In this document: positions 55,160 to 63,696 of the stretch, piece by piece
Layout of the letters: each line of letters begins with the position of its first letter
Numbering within the stretch: the stretch's first letter is position 1
NCBI RefSeq assembly: GCF_015229955.1
Contig: NZ_JAAKYZ010000001.1
Coordinates: 310,001-374,000, forward strand
DNA: 64,000 nt
Source: Campylobacter concisus
Lineage (GTDB): Bacteria; Campylobacterota; Campylobacteria; Campylobacterales; Campylobacteraceae
Direction: 5' to 3'
The notes under the pieces: generated by a model
The model's database searches: none
Told to the model about the DNA's origin: nothing
The model's input: the letters and a program-made list of their open reading frames with translations, nothing else
Made by a program: the position numbers and the translations under genes

Positions 55160-56966
55160 AGCAAGTGACAGAGCAAAACTTCTAAAAATAGGCGTGCTTA
55201 GCCTACTTGACCTTGCTCTAGTGCTACCAAAGGGCTTTGAGGATACGACGATCGCTAAGAGCCCAAGAGAAGGGCAGGTCTGCATAAATGTAAAGATCAC
55301 TTCGCTTGCCTCACGCCCTGGCATGCTAACAGCACTTGCCTTTTGCGAGCAGTGGCAAAGTAGCGTAAAGATCGTCATTTTTAACGCGAAGTCTTGGCAC
55401 TACGGCGCTTTTAAGGTAGGCAAAGAGATGGCGATATATGGGCTTTGCTCCTACGCCTTTGGCTCGTGGCAGATAATAAATCCAAAAATCACCACAAAAG
55501 TAGGCCAGATCGTGCCTAAATTTAAGACTGAGCTAAAAGATGATGAGTTAAAAAAACTTATCTTAAAATATCTAAATTTCCAAAATTTACTGGCCGAGGG
55601 CTTAAATGAAAAAGAGGCTAAATTTTTAGCCAATCTGCAAAGGCTAGATGAGCAAAGTGTACAAATTTTATACCGCCTAAAAAATGATGGCGAGGGCGTG
55701 GAGATCTTAAAATTTGTAGAAATTTTTAACTACATAAAAAAGCTAAGTGCTAAAAAAACCTACTTTAAAAGCCCCAAGATCAAGCTTTTTGATATAAGCT
55801 CTTGGCTTAAGAGCTTGCCATTTACGCCGACAAACGACCAGATAAAAGCGATAAACGACATCAGAGACGACCTTAGTGCTGTGCAGGCAAAAAGGCGCGT
55901 CATAATGGGCGACGTGGGAAGTGGCAAGACGCTAGTGATCCTAGCAGCAGCACTCAGCGTCTATCCGCAAAGTGCCATTTTGATGGCGCCAACAAGCATC
56001 TTAAGCGAGCAAATTTATAACGAAGCAAAGAGGTTGCTACCTACTTTTATGAACGTGATGCTGGTGCGAAGCGGGGAGAAAAAGATAGACTTTAGCGGGG
56101 TAAATTTGATCGTTGGCACGCATGCGCTGCTCTTTCACGAGCTGCCAAATTCGCCGCTAGTTATGGTCGATGAGCAGCACCGCTTTGGCTCAAATCAGCG
56201 CAAAAAGATAGAAGAGCTTGCCTCAAACGAGTATGAGCGAGCAAATTTCGTGCAGTTTTCAGCTACGCCTATACCTAGGACGCTAAGTTTAATTCAGTCT
56301 GAGATCGTAAATTTTAGCTTTTTAAAGCAGATGCCATTTAAGAAAAATATAATGAGCCAAATTATAGGCGCTAGCGAGTTTGGCTTTTTGCTAACTCACA
56401 TCAAAAAGCAGCTTGCGGGCGGCTTTCAAGTAGCCATCATCTATCCGCTAGTTGAGAGCAGCGAGAGCTCAAACTACCAAAGTCTAATCGAGGCACAGGG
56501 TTTTTGGCTAAAGAATTTCAAAAATGTTTTTGTAACGCACGGCAAGGACAAAGAGAAAGAAGAAATTTTAAGACGGTTTAGAGAAGAGGGCGAAATTTTG
56601 CTCTCAACAACCGTTGTTGAGGTTGGGATCTCGCTGCCAAGGCTAAATACGATAGTGATCGTGGGCGCTGAGCGGCTAGGGCTTGCCACGCTTCATCAGC
56701 TGCGAGGCAGAGTGGGGCGAAATGGTGGTGATGGATACTGCTTTTTATTTACCAAGCTAAAAGAGGCACCAGCTAGGCTAAAGGAATTTTGCGCGACAAA
56801 TGACGGCTTTAAGGTGGCTGAGCTTGATCTGAAAAACCGCCAAAGCGGCGATATATTAAATGGCTTTTTCCAGCACGGGGCGACCTTTAACTTCTACGAC
56901 TACGAGGATGATATCACACAGGCTGCAAAGACTAGAGTGGCGGCACTTGCTAAAAATAATGCCTAG
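55149..56966 (+). CDS. recG: ATP-dependent DNA helicase RecG
   Basis: A 605-residue fork-remodelling helicase. The N-terminal wedge OB-fold is reduced. Helicase motif I is MGDVGSGKTLVILAA, motif Ia APTSILSEQ, motif II VDEQHRFG, motif III FSATPIPRTL, motif V VVEVGISLPRLNTIVI and motif VI HQLRGRVGRNGG. It is about 80 residues shorter than E. coli RecG, which appears usual for Campylobacter. It overlaps the M16 homologue. Confidence 0.95.
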   Translation: MKFEASDRAKLLKIGVLSLLDLALVLPKGFEDTTIAKSPREGQVCINVKITSLASRPGMLTALAFCEQWQSSVKIVIFNAKSWHYGAFKVGKEMAIYGLCSYAFGSWQIINPKITTKVGQIVPKFKTELKDDELKKLILKYLNFQNLLAEGLNEKEAKFLANLQRLDEQSVQILYRLKNDGEGVEILKFVEIFNYIKKLSAKKTYFKSPKIKLFDISSWLKSLPFTPTNDQIKAINDIRDDLSAVQAKRRVIMGDVGSGKTLVILAAALSVYPQSAILMAPTSILSEQIYNEAKRLLPTFMNVMLVRSGEKKIDFSGVNLIVGTHALLFHELPNSPLVMVDEQHRFGSNQRKKIEELASNEYERANFVQFSATPIPRTLSLIQSEIVNFSFLKQMPFKKNIMSQIIGASEFGFLLTHIKKQLAGGFQVAIIYPLVESSESSNYQSLIEAQGFWLKNFKNVFVTHGKDKEKEEILRRFREEGEILLSTTVVEVGISLPRLNTIVIVGAERLGLATLHQLRGRVGRNGGDGYCFLFTKLKEAPARLKEFCATNDGFKVAELDLKNRQSGDILNGFFQHGATFNFYDYEDDITQAAKTRVAALAKNNA

Positions 56967-57036
56967 TTGCTTTTAGCTTAATCTAAATTTTTGATTTTGT
57001 TGGCTTTAAAATTTAGCGGAGTAAATTTTAATAAAA

Positions 57037-57243
57037 TTATTTTTCTACTCTTCGCTCTTTGCATACATTCTCGCATGGTATGCCGTCACGATCACGATCA
57101 AACCCACTGCGTCCGCATTTTCTTAGATAGTGATATGCTTCTTCGCAACTTTTCATCTCTTTGCAGTAGCGTTTAGAACAATCAAATTTATCCGCCGCAT
57201 TTGCTATCAATGCAAAAAATAAAATCAAAACTACTTTTTTCAT
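57037..57243 (-). CDS. Small exported Excalibur-domain protein
   Basis: 68 residues. A signal peptide MKKVVLILFFALIANAA is followed by six cysteines and the Excalibur calcium-binding motif GFDRDRDGIPCENVC, with DxDxDG loop geometry. The domain often accompanies secreted nucleases or surface proteins; here it stands alone. Its role is unknown. TTGGAGTAAAA precedes the ATG. Convergent with recG. Confidence 0.85.
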   Translation of the reverse strand: MKKVVLILFFALIANAADKFDCSKRYCKEMKSCEEAYHYLRKCGRSGFDRDRDGIPCENVCKERRVEK

Positions 57244-57283
57244 TTTTACTCCAAAGGTAGTATTAAATAAGAAAAATAATACA

Positions 57284-57313
57284 AAAAGCCCTCAAAAGAA
57301 TTTCTCTTTTGAG
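57284..57313 (-). terminator. Terminator of the iron-type ABC operon
   Basis: On the minus strand, 9-bp arms CTCAAAAGA / TCTTTTGAG with a 5-base loop are followed by GGGCTTTTTG. It lies ten bases after the stop of the ABC ATPase gene. Confidence 0.85.
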
Positions 57314-57322
57314 AGTATAAAT

Positions 57323-58099
57323 TTAAAGAGGATATGTTAAGCAACACTCTCTTTTTACTTCGTCGATGTAGCTCACATTTAAATTTAGTCCGTAAAGCTG
57401 GCTTAAATTCTCGCTTCTAATGATCTCATCAACCGTGCCAAAACCAACCTCGCCATCACCTTTTACAAGTGCCACATATCCACCAAGAAGCACGGCAAAG
57501 TCAGGGTTGTGAGTGGTTAGCACGACCGAGTAGCCAAGCTCTTTTAGCCATTTGACGGTGCGTAGGAATTTATACTGGTTGCCAAAATCAAGCGCGCTCG
57601 TTGGCTCGTCAAATATGATCATCTTTGGCTGCGCAGCCATCGCACGAGCGATCATACACATCTGCTTTTGACCGCCACTCATCTGCGTGATAAAGCGATC
57701 TTCAAGATACTCGATCTCAAGCTTTTTAGTGTAAATTCTAGCGATCTCTTCGTCCTCTTTGCTAGGTCTTGCAAAGATACCAAGGTGCGCCGCACGCCCC
57801 ATCGTGATAAACTCAAGTCCAGTGTAGTCATACTCTGTAACCTCGCTTTGAGCCACGTACGCCATGATCTTAGCGCGCTCTTTGTTGCTTAGACTATCTA
57901 CATTTTTGCCATCAAGAAAGATCTCTCCTGAAACTGGCTTTAGCGAGCCACTTATTAGCCCAAGAGTTGTTGATTTGCCAGCTCCATTTCGGCCAAGTAT
58001 GGTTAAAATTTCCCCAGCGCCTATCTTTAAATTTACATTTTCTAGTTTGCCAGCCCCATTTGGGTAGCTAAAGTTTAAATTTCTAACTTCAAGCATCAT
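57323..58099 (-). CDS. Iron/siderophore-type ABC transporter ATPase (FecE/FepC family)
   Basis: A 258-residue ATPase. Walker A GRNGAGKSTTLG is near residue 37, Q-loop YVAQSEVTEYDYTG, signature MSGGQKQMCMIARAMAA, Walker B MIIFDEPTSALD and switch TTHNPDF. The family imports ferric siderophores, haem, cobalamin or nickel chelates; the actual substrate is unknown. The ATG overlaps the permease stop by four bases, and it is the last gene of the binding protein-permease-ATPase operon. Confidence 0.92.
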   Translation of the reverse strand: MMLEVRNLNFSYPNGAGKLENVNLKIGAGEILTILGRNGAGKSTTLGLISGSLKPVSGEIFLDGKNVDSLSNKERAKIMAYVAQSEVTEYDYTGLEFITMGRAAHLGIFARPSKEDEEIARIYTKKLEIEYLEDRFITQMSGGQKQMCMIARAMAAQPKMIIFDEPTSALDFGNQYKFLRTVKWLKELGYSVVLTTHNPDFAVLLGGYVALVKGDGEVGFGTVDEIIRSENLSQLYGLNLNVSYIDEVKRECCLTYPL

Positions 58100-59103
58100 G
58101 CAACCTTTTTATTTCGCCATAAAACCCAGACGAAAAATACCGTGCCGATAAAGCCAGTAAGTACGCCAAGAGGCACTTCGCTCACGCTTATGCTGCGCGC
58201 TAGAGTATCTACAAAAAGTAAAAATATCGCACCCATAAATATGCTTGCAGGCATGCTTTTTATGTTATTTGCGCCAACTAACATGCGCGCTAAGTGAGGC
58301 ATGAGAAGTCCCACCCAAGCGACTATGCCGCTTATGCAGACGCTGCATGCTGTAAGAAGCGTAGCGCAGATGATGATGACAGCGCGCTCAAATGAGACAT
58401 TTACGCCAAGTCTAGCCGCACTCTCGTCGCCAAGAGATAGCAAATTTATACGCCAGCTCATGGCGATTAGCAAAATGGCGCAGATGATCATCACTGGAGC
58501 TATGTATTTTAAGTTGTCACTATCAAGCTTTGCAAGACTACCAAGCTGCCAATAAACAATGTCAGGCAGCTTCGTCTCAGGGTCGGCGACATACTTTAAA
58601 AAGCCGATAACTGAGCCCATAAGGCCACTTACGATGATACCAGAAAGAACCAGCATAAGCGTGCTCGTGCGTCCCATCATCTTTGGTATGGCTAGCGTGA
58701 TAGCAACGGCTGCTAGGCCAAAGCCAAAGGCAAAAGCCTGCACCCAAAATAGCGATAGATCAAAGATGATAGCAGTGGCTGCTCCCACACAAGCACCAGC
58801 TGAGACGCCTAGAAGATCAGGGCTAACTAACTGGTTTTTAAAGACGCCTTGATAGGCTGCACCACTCACGCTAAGAGCGGCTCCAACAAGGATGGCTGCG
58901 ATGATGCGTGGGATGCGTAAATTTTCTATCACGTTTGTGATGTTGCTAGCTGCGCCATCTCCAAAACCAAAGCTGTGAGCCAGCACGCTAAAGACGTCGT
59001 TAAATGGTATGTAAAATCTACCAACGCCCAGTGCGACAAAGGCGCAAAGAAGCGTTAGTAGAGCTAAAAAGATAACAACTATTGAAAAATTTGCGTTTTT
59101 CAT
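58096..59103 (-). CDS. Iron/siderophore-type ABC permease (FecCD family)
   Basis: A 335-residue inner-membrane permease with about nine or ten spans. FecCD hallmarks are NLRIPRIIAAILVGAALSVSG, AYQGVFKNQLVSPDLLGVSAGA and CVCISGIVAWVGLLMPHLARM with MLVGANN, the coupling region for the ATPase. One permease gene suggests a homodimer. Three bases from the binding-protein gene. Confidence 0.94.
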   Translation of the reverse strand: MKNANFSIVVIFLALLTLLCAFVALGVGRFYIPFNDVFSVLAHSFGFGDGAASNITNVIENLRIPRIIAAILVGAALSVSGAAYQGVFKNQLVSPDLLGVSAGACVGAATAIIFDLSLFWVQAFAFGFGLAAVAITLAIPKMMGRTSTLMLVLSGIIVSGLMGSVIGFLKYVADPETKLPDIVYWQLGSLAKLDSDNLKYIAPVMIICAILLIAMSWRINLLSLGDESAARLGVNVSFERAVIIICATLLTACSVCISGIVAWVGLLMPHLARMLVGANNIKSMPASIFMGAIFLLFVDTLARSISVSEVPLGVLTGFIGTVFFVWVLWRNKKVA

Positions 59104-59106
59104 ATC

Positions 59107-60162
59107 TTACTTGCTGCTACCGTCTGGATTTAGACCTTTTAGGATATAGCCGTACTCTGTGTCGCTAAGATCGTGATTTAAGAACTCTTTATAAAACTCT
59201 TTTGTTTTTACTTTCATATCGACATCTTTAAATAGATCTGGTTGGATAGTCTTTGCTGCCCATAAAATTTGAAGCACGTTTTCAGCGCCATATCTATCCC
59301 AGCTAAATACACCTTTTGGGTTACCATAAACTTTGCCGTTTTTAACAGCATTTGAGCCAGAGAATGCAGGGTGTTCTTTTATCTTTTTGATCTGTGCATC
59401 TGTGTCATTGCCGCCAACGATGATGATATCAGGATTTGCATTGATGATCTCTTCTGCGCTAACTTCGATCATTGAGCCCTCAGTTTGGATAGCATTTACA
59501 CCGCCACCTAGCTTGATCCAAGTGTTTTGGATAGTATTTGTGCCATCAATTTTTAGCAAATTCGCTCCGCCAAGAAGGTGAAGTACTTTTGGACGTTTAG
59601 CGTCAGGGATGTTTTTTGTTCTTGCTGTTACAAACTCAGAGTTATCATGGATTTTATTAGCAAGCTTTTCAGCTTTTTTCCTAGCGTCATCAGTGCCTAT
59701 GACTTCAGCTGTTGCGTAGATGCTTTTCTCCATATCTGGATAGTCTCTAAAGATTAAATTTACCGCGCTAAAGCCGTTTTTGATAAGCTCATCTTGGTAG
59801 TTTTTGTTAAAAACTATGATAACATCAGGTGCAAGCTTAACAAGCTCTTCGATCTGAAGATCTTTGCCGTTTAGTGCAGCTGGCAAATTTTTAAGTTTTG
59901 GATAGACGTGCTCAAACCACTTGTTGGTTTTGATCAGATCAGTTGTGGCTACAACCTTATCCATACCGCCAAGTGCTAGGATGATCTCGTTGTTTGCGTT
60001 CCAAAGAGCAGCGATCTTCTCAACCTTCTCAGGCACGCTTACTTTGACGCCTTGCATATCGGTAATGCTTCTTGCAGACTCAGCTGCGTTTAGACTAAGA
60101 GCCATAAATAGTGAAGCAACAAGGCTAAATTTGGTTACTTTATGCATAAAATTTGTTTGCAT
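59107..60162 (-). CDS. Periplasmic metal-chelate binding protein of the ABC importer
   Basis: A 351-residue class III binding protein. A signal peptide ends at SLNAAESARS. The TroA/BtuF-type fold is indicated by SITDMQGVKVSVPEKVEKIAAL, IEELVKLAPDVIIVFN, VSAEEIINANPDIIIVGGND and a long linker helix around 165-195. Substrate is not predictable by eye: ferric siderophore, haem or nickel chelate. ATG at 60162 has AAAGGAA upstream. First gene of its operon, with palindromic sequence in the promoter region. Confidence 0.9.
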   Translation of the reverse strand: MQTNFMHKVTKFSLVASLFMALSLNAAESARSITDMQGVKVSVPEKVEKIAALWNANNEIILALGGMDKVVATTDLIKTNKWFEHVYPKLKNLPAALNGKDLQIEELVKLAPDVIIVFNKNYQDELIKNGFSAVNLIFRDYPDMEKSIYATAEVIGTDDARKKAEKLANKIHDNSEFVTARTKNIPDAKRPKVLHLLGGANLLKIDGTNTIQNTWIKLGGGVNAIQTEGSMIEVSAEEIINANPDIIIVGGNDTDAQIKKIKEHPAFSGSNAVKNGKVYGNPKGVFSWDRYGAENVLQILWAAKTIQPDLFKDVDMKVKTKEFYKEFLNHDLSDTEYGYILKGLNPDGSSK

Positions 60163-60246
60163 ATTTTTTCCTTTATTTTTGAAGTATAAACATGTATATT
60201 AATAATATTTATATTAATTCTATGTAAATTTTGCATATACATTATG

Positions 60247-60273
60247 AAGAATTTACATATATTGTAAATTCTT
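60247..60273. promoter_or_regulatory. 27-bp perfect palindrome, probable operator
   Basis: AAGAATTTACA-N5-TGTAAATTCTT, 11-bp perfect arms. The motif AATTTACATA recurs in inverted orientation as TATGTAAATT at 60221-60230. It lies 85 bases upstream of the ABC importer start (leftward) and 107 upstream of norZ (rightward). It does not look like an enteric Fur box. No T-run makes it a poor terminator, so a repressor or activator site is inferred. Confidence 0.55.
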
Positions 60274-60305
60274 ATAAATATAATAAGATAAATTCTCTCC
60301 TTTTG

Positions 60306-60319
60306 TTGACATATGTCAT
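60306..60319 (+). promoter_or_regulatory. Fnr/Dnr-like site upstream of norZ
   Basis: TTGAC-ATAT-GTCAT has the half-site length and 4-base spacing of Crp/Fnr-family targets (TTGAT-N4-ATCAA), with a perfect TGACATATGTCA core. It is centred 68 bases before the norZ ATG. If TAAACT at 60342-60347 is the -10, the site is centred about 41.5 bases upstream of transcription; a TAAAAT at 60332-60337 would give about 31.5. Confidence 0.5.
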
Positions 60320-60379
60320 TATTTGCTTTTTTAAAATGAGATAAACTTCGCCTTAAAATTTTTAAAAAAAGGAGAATCA

Positions 60380-62611
60380 ATGCGTGAATACAAAAAGTAT
60401 TGGCTAGCACTTGTTGCAGTACTAGTAATTTGCTTTAGTATTTTAGGCTACTACGGCGTTGAAGTTTATAGAAGCTCGCCACCAGTTGTAAATTTTACAG
60501 ATGAGAATGGCAATGTCGTGATCGACAAAGAGAGCATCTATAAAGGTCAAGAGGCCTGGCAAAGCATAGGAGGTATGCAAGTTGGCTCTGTTTGGGGACA
60601 CGGCGCATATCAAGCACCTGATTGGAGTGCGGACTGGCTTCACAAAGAGTTAGTTATATTTTTAGAGTTAAAAGCAGATGAAATTTATCACTCAAAATAT
60701 GCTGACTTAAATGATGAACAAAAGGCAAATCTAAAAGTTCTACTTAAAAAAGAGTACCGAGAAAATGGCGTAAAAGACGATAAGATCGTACTTAGCAGCG
60801 ATAGATTAAAGGCTATGAAACAAGTAAGCCAAGAGTATTCAGCACTTTTTGGAAATGATCCTAAGTTTAAATCTTTAAGAGAAGCTTATGCGATGAAAGA
60901 AAATACTCTTCCAAATGCTTCTGATAGAGATGATCTTAATAACTTTTTCTTCTGGTCAGCCTGGGCAACCGCAGCAAACAGACCTAATAGCGATGCTACA
61001 TACACAAATAACTGGCCACATGAGCCACTAATCGATAATGTACCAACAAGCGAAAATATCTTTTGGTCAATCGCAAGTGTTGTAATACTTATTGCTGGTA
61101 TTGGATTTCTTGTTTGGTTTAGCTCTTTTTATGGCAAAAAAGATGATGAAAAGTTGGAAGCTATTAGCGAAGATCCACTTAGTAAATTAAGCCTAACTCC
61201 ATCTCAAAAAGCTCTTAAAAAATATCTTTTTGTGACTTTGGCTCTTTTTGCATTCCAAATTTTAATAGGCGGCTTTACAGCTCACTATACAGTCGAAGGA
61301 CAAGAATTTTACGGTATAAATTTATCAGCTTATATTCCTTATTCACTTGCTAGAACATGGCACATTCAGGCTAGTATTTTCTGGATTGCGACAGGATTTT
61401 TAGCAGGCGGTCTTTTCCTAGCACCTATTATAAATGGCGGTAAAGATCCAAAATTCCAAAAGCTTGGCGTAGATTTATTATTTTATGCACTACTAATCCT
61501 TGTGGTTGGCAGTTTTGCTGGCGAGTATTTAGCGATTGCAAATATTATGCCTATAAATTTAAGCTTCTGGTTTGGACACCAAGGATACGAATATATCGAG
61601 CTTGGACGTGTTTGGCAAATTATTTTATTTGTTGGCCTTGTCATTTGGATGCTACTTTTACTTCGCGGATTTATCGGCGGATTTAAGAACAAAGGTGATA
61701 AAAATTTACTTGCTATCTTTGCAGCTTCAGCTGTTGCAGTTGGATTATTTTATGGAGCAGGATTATTTTACGGCCAAAGAAGTCCACTTCCGGTGATGGA
61801 ATACTGGCGCTGGTGGGTTGTACACCTTTGGGTTGAAGGCTTTTTTGAGGTCTTTGCTACCGCTTCACTTGCTTTTGTATTTGTTAGTCTTGGTCTTGTT
61901 TCAAAGAGATTTGCTACGTTTTCAACACTTGCGAGTGCATCACTTTTCTTAGTAGGCGGAATTCCAGGAACTTTCCACCACTTATATTTTGCGGGCACTA
62001 CAACGCCTATAATGGCAGTTGGCGCTAGCTTCTCAGCACTTGAGGTAGTTCCTCTTGTATTGCTTGGCGCTGAAGCTTATGAACACTACAGACTTCAGTT
62101 TGCTCAAACTTGGGCTAAGACATTAAAATGGCCACTTTACTGCTTTATCGCAGTTGCTTTCTGGAATATGCTAGGCGCTGGTGTATTTGGATTTTTAATC
62201 AATCCTCCGATTTCACTATTTTATATCCAAGGCCTAAATACGACTCCAGTTCACGGACATGCTGCGCTATTTGGTGTTTATGGATTTTTGGCACTTGGAT
62301 TTGTTTGGCTAGTAGCTACTTATCTATTCAAAGGTCAAGAATTTGATGAAAAACTTATGAAAGTAGGTTTTTGGGGCTTAAATATAGGTCTTATGCTAAT
62401 GATCGTGCTTTCACTACTTCCAATAGGAATTTATCAAGCATTTGCAAGCCTAGAGCATGGTATGTGGTATGCAAGAAGCGCTGAGCTTTTACAACAATCA
62501 CACTTACAAAATTTAAGATGGGTAAGAATGATTGGCGATACGATTTTAATAATCGGTGGAATCAGCTTCCTTGCACAACTTCTAAAATTTATGCTTAATA
62601 AAAAAGCTTAA
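60380..62611 (+). CDS. norZ: Quinol-dependent nitric oxide reductase
   Basis: A 743-residue inner-membrane enzyme that reduces two NO to N2O with electrons from quinol. The N-terminal extension replaces NorC: KGQEAWQSIGGMQVGSVWGHG with no CxxCH, a hallmark of qNOR. The haem-copper oxidase-like core has LARTWHIQASIFWIA, WWVVHLWVEGFFEVFA with the binuclear-site His and Glu, GTFHHLYFAG and PVHGHAALFGVYG. About 14 spans. AAAAGGAGAATCA precedes the ATG. It is monocistronic with a downstream hairpin and works in NO detoxification or respiration. Confidence 0.95.
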   Translation: MREYKKYWLALVAVLVICFSILGYYGVEVYRSSPPVVNFTDENGNVVIDKESIYKGQEAWQSIGGMQVGSVWGHGAYQAPDWSADWLHKELVIFLELKADEIYHSKYADLNDEQKANLKVLLKKEYRENGVKDDKIVLSSDRLKAMKQVSQEYSALFGNDPKFKSLREAYAMKENTLPNASDRDDLNNFFFWSAWATAANRPNSDATYTNNWPHEPLIDNVPTSENIFWSIASVVILIAGIGFLVWFSSFYGKKDDEKLEAISEDPLSKLSLTPSQKALKKYLFVTLALFAFQILIGGFTAHYTVEGQEFYGINLSAYIPYSLARTWHIQASIFWIATGFLAGGLFLAPIINGGKDPKFQKLGVDLLFYALLILVVGSFAGEYLAIANIMPINLSFWFGHQGYEYIELGRVWQIILFVGLVIWMLLLLRGFIGGFKNKGDKNLLAIFAASAVAVGLFYGAGLFYGQRSPLPVMEYWRWWVVHLWVEGFFEVFATASLAFVFVSLGLVSKRFATFSTLASASLFLVGGIPGTFHHLYFAGTTTPIMAVGASFSALEVVPLVLLGAEAYEHYRLQFAQTWAKTLKWPLYCFIAVAFWNMLGAGVFGFLINPPISLFYIQGLNTTPVHGHAALFGVYGFLALGFVWLVATYLFKGQEFDEKLMKVGFWGLNIGLMLMIVLSLLPIGIYQAFASLEHGMWYARSAELLQQSHLQNLRWVRMIGDTILIIGGISFLAQLLKFMLNKKA

Positions 62612-62614
62612 AAT

Positions 62615-62640
62615 TAAAGGGGTATTTTGCCCCTTTATTA
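62615..62640 (+). terminator. Terminator of norZ
   Basis: TAAAGGGG / CCCCTTTA, an 8-bp stem with loop TATTTTG, directly after the norZ stop. The tail is TTAAGC, only partly T-rich. Confidence 0.75.
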
Positions 62641-62682
62641 AGCTATCTTTTCATAAAATAACGCAAATTTAAAAGGAAAGAA

Positions 62683-63225
62683 ATGATTACATTTTTTAAA
62701 AGAATTTGCGTTATTTTCATCGTACTCTTACACGCTTTTTTGGCTCTTGTAGTTGATTATTCGTTTCCACACTATGCAAATGTGCAAATCACGGGTGGCG
62801 ATGTCAAACGTATGGACAAAGATGGTATCATCGACGCTAAAAATCCAGCAGATGGCCCTACCAGAGATGTTTATTTTATCTACACTAAAGATTCTAATAA
62901 TTCAAATAAAGTCATGGCTTATAGAAATGAAGATACTGCATGGGGATTTCCGTTTTATTTTAAATTTAACTCAGCTGATGTACAAGCCAAGGCTCAAGGC
63001 TTTGCAAATAGCGATAAAAACGTAACTGTAAAATATTATGGATATAGAATTTCTATGCTTCAAGAGTTTAGAAATGTCATCTCACTAAAAGAAAGCGGCA
63101 CTGATACTAGTTGGCCGGTAGCTAGCTATGTATTTTACTTTATCTTGTTTATCTCGCTAATCATTTGGATAAGAAAGATAAATAAGGCCTTTAGACCAAA
63201 AATTAGTGAAAATTTAGATAAATAG
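62683..63225 (+). CDS. DUF1523-family membrane protein
   Basis: 180 residues. An N-terminal membrane span (ICVIFIVLLHAFLALVVDYSFP) and a C-terminal one (VASYVFYFILFISLIIWIRKI) enclose a periplasmic domain with VQITGGDVKRMD, RDVYFIYTKD, MAYRNEDTAWGFPFYFKFNS and VKYYGYRISML. This is the DUF1523 pattern; function is unknown. AAAAGGAAAG precedes the ATG. It lies 71 bases after norZ, beyond a hairpin, so co-regulation is possible but not shown. Confidence 0.85.
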   Translation: MITFFKRICVIFIVLLHAFLALVVDYSFPHYANVQITGGDVKRMDKDGIIDAKNPADGPTRDVYFIYTKDSNNSNKVMAYRNEDTAWGFPFYFKFNSADVQAKAQGFANSDKNVTVKYYGYRISMLQEFRNVISLKESGTDTSWPVASYVFYFILFISLIIWIRKINKAFRPKISENLDK

Positions 63226-63263
63226 ATAGTATTTGTTTTAGCTATTTGATATTTTAAAAATCA

Positions 63264-63290
63264 AAAAGAGAGCCTTGTTTCTCTTTTATC
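63264..63290 (+). terminator. Terminator after the DUF1523 gene
   Basis: AAAAGAGA / TCTCTTTT, an 8-bp stem with an 8-base loop, continuing into TTATCTTT. Confidence 0.7.
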
Positions 63291-63291
63291 T

Positions 63292-63543
63292 TTAAAAATT
63301 TCTAGTGCTATCAAGCATTTTTAGCTCGTTTGCTCTGTTATGCCATTTGTTATATTTATCTACACTTTCTCAGTCTATAAAATAAAATTCTACATCTAGA
63401 TTATTTTTAAGAAAATCACCCACTTTTTTATGGCATATACCTCTTTTGCTACGCTCTTCACTAACTACAACCTAGTTTATGTCGTTTTAATTTAGTTCGC
63501 CAAGATCTTCTAAAAAGAGGCTCGCACGAAAGCCACCTTGTAT
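63292..63543 (-). pseudogene. Decayed gene with three internal stop codons
   Basis: On the minus strand one frame reads as protein-like sequence broken by TAA (63487-63489), TAG (63472-63474) and TGA (63370-63372). It contains GGFRASLFLEDLGELN, VVVSEERSKRGICHKKVGDF, NNLDVEFYFID and ESVDKYNKWHNRANELKML, and ends at a TAA at 63292-63294. No start codon is left at the upstream end. I do not recognise the family. On the plus strand a start-less open frame (about 63465-63668, with SHLVSIPISRKDIYSIFENL) overlaps it and is the alternative reading. Confidence 0.5.
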
Positions 63544-63673
63544 CTATACCTATCTCACGCAAGGATATCTATTCTATTTTTGAAAATTTAAAGCCATTTG
63601 CTGGCGTATCAGTTTTTGTAGTAGAATTTTTAGATTTCAGAAAGAAGATTTATAGTGAATTAGCATAAATTTT

Positions 63674-63693
63674 TAGGGGCAAAGCTGCCCCTA
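63674..63693. terminator. Hairpin downstream of hpf
   Basis: TAGGGGCA-AAGC-TGCCCCTA, an 8-bp GC-rich stem four bases beyond the hpf stop. A/T runs flank it on both sides. It would end the leftward hpf transcript. Confidence 0.8.
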
Positions 63694-63696
63694 GTT

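Noticed and set aside
60247-60273. Terminator interpretation of the perfect palindrome
   Set aside because: It lies upstream of both flanking genes, has little GC and no T-run, so an operator is more likely.
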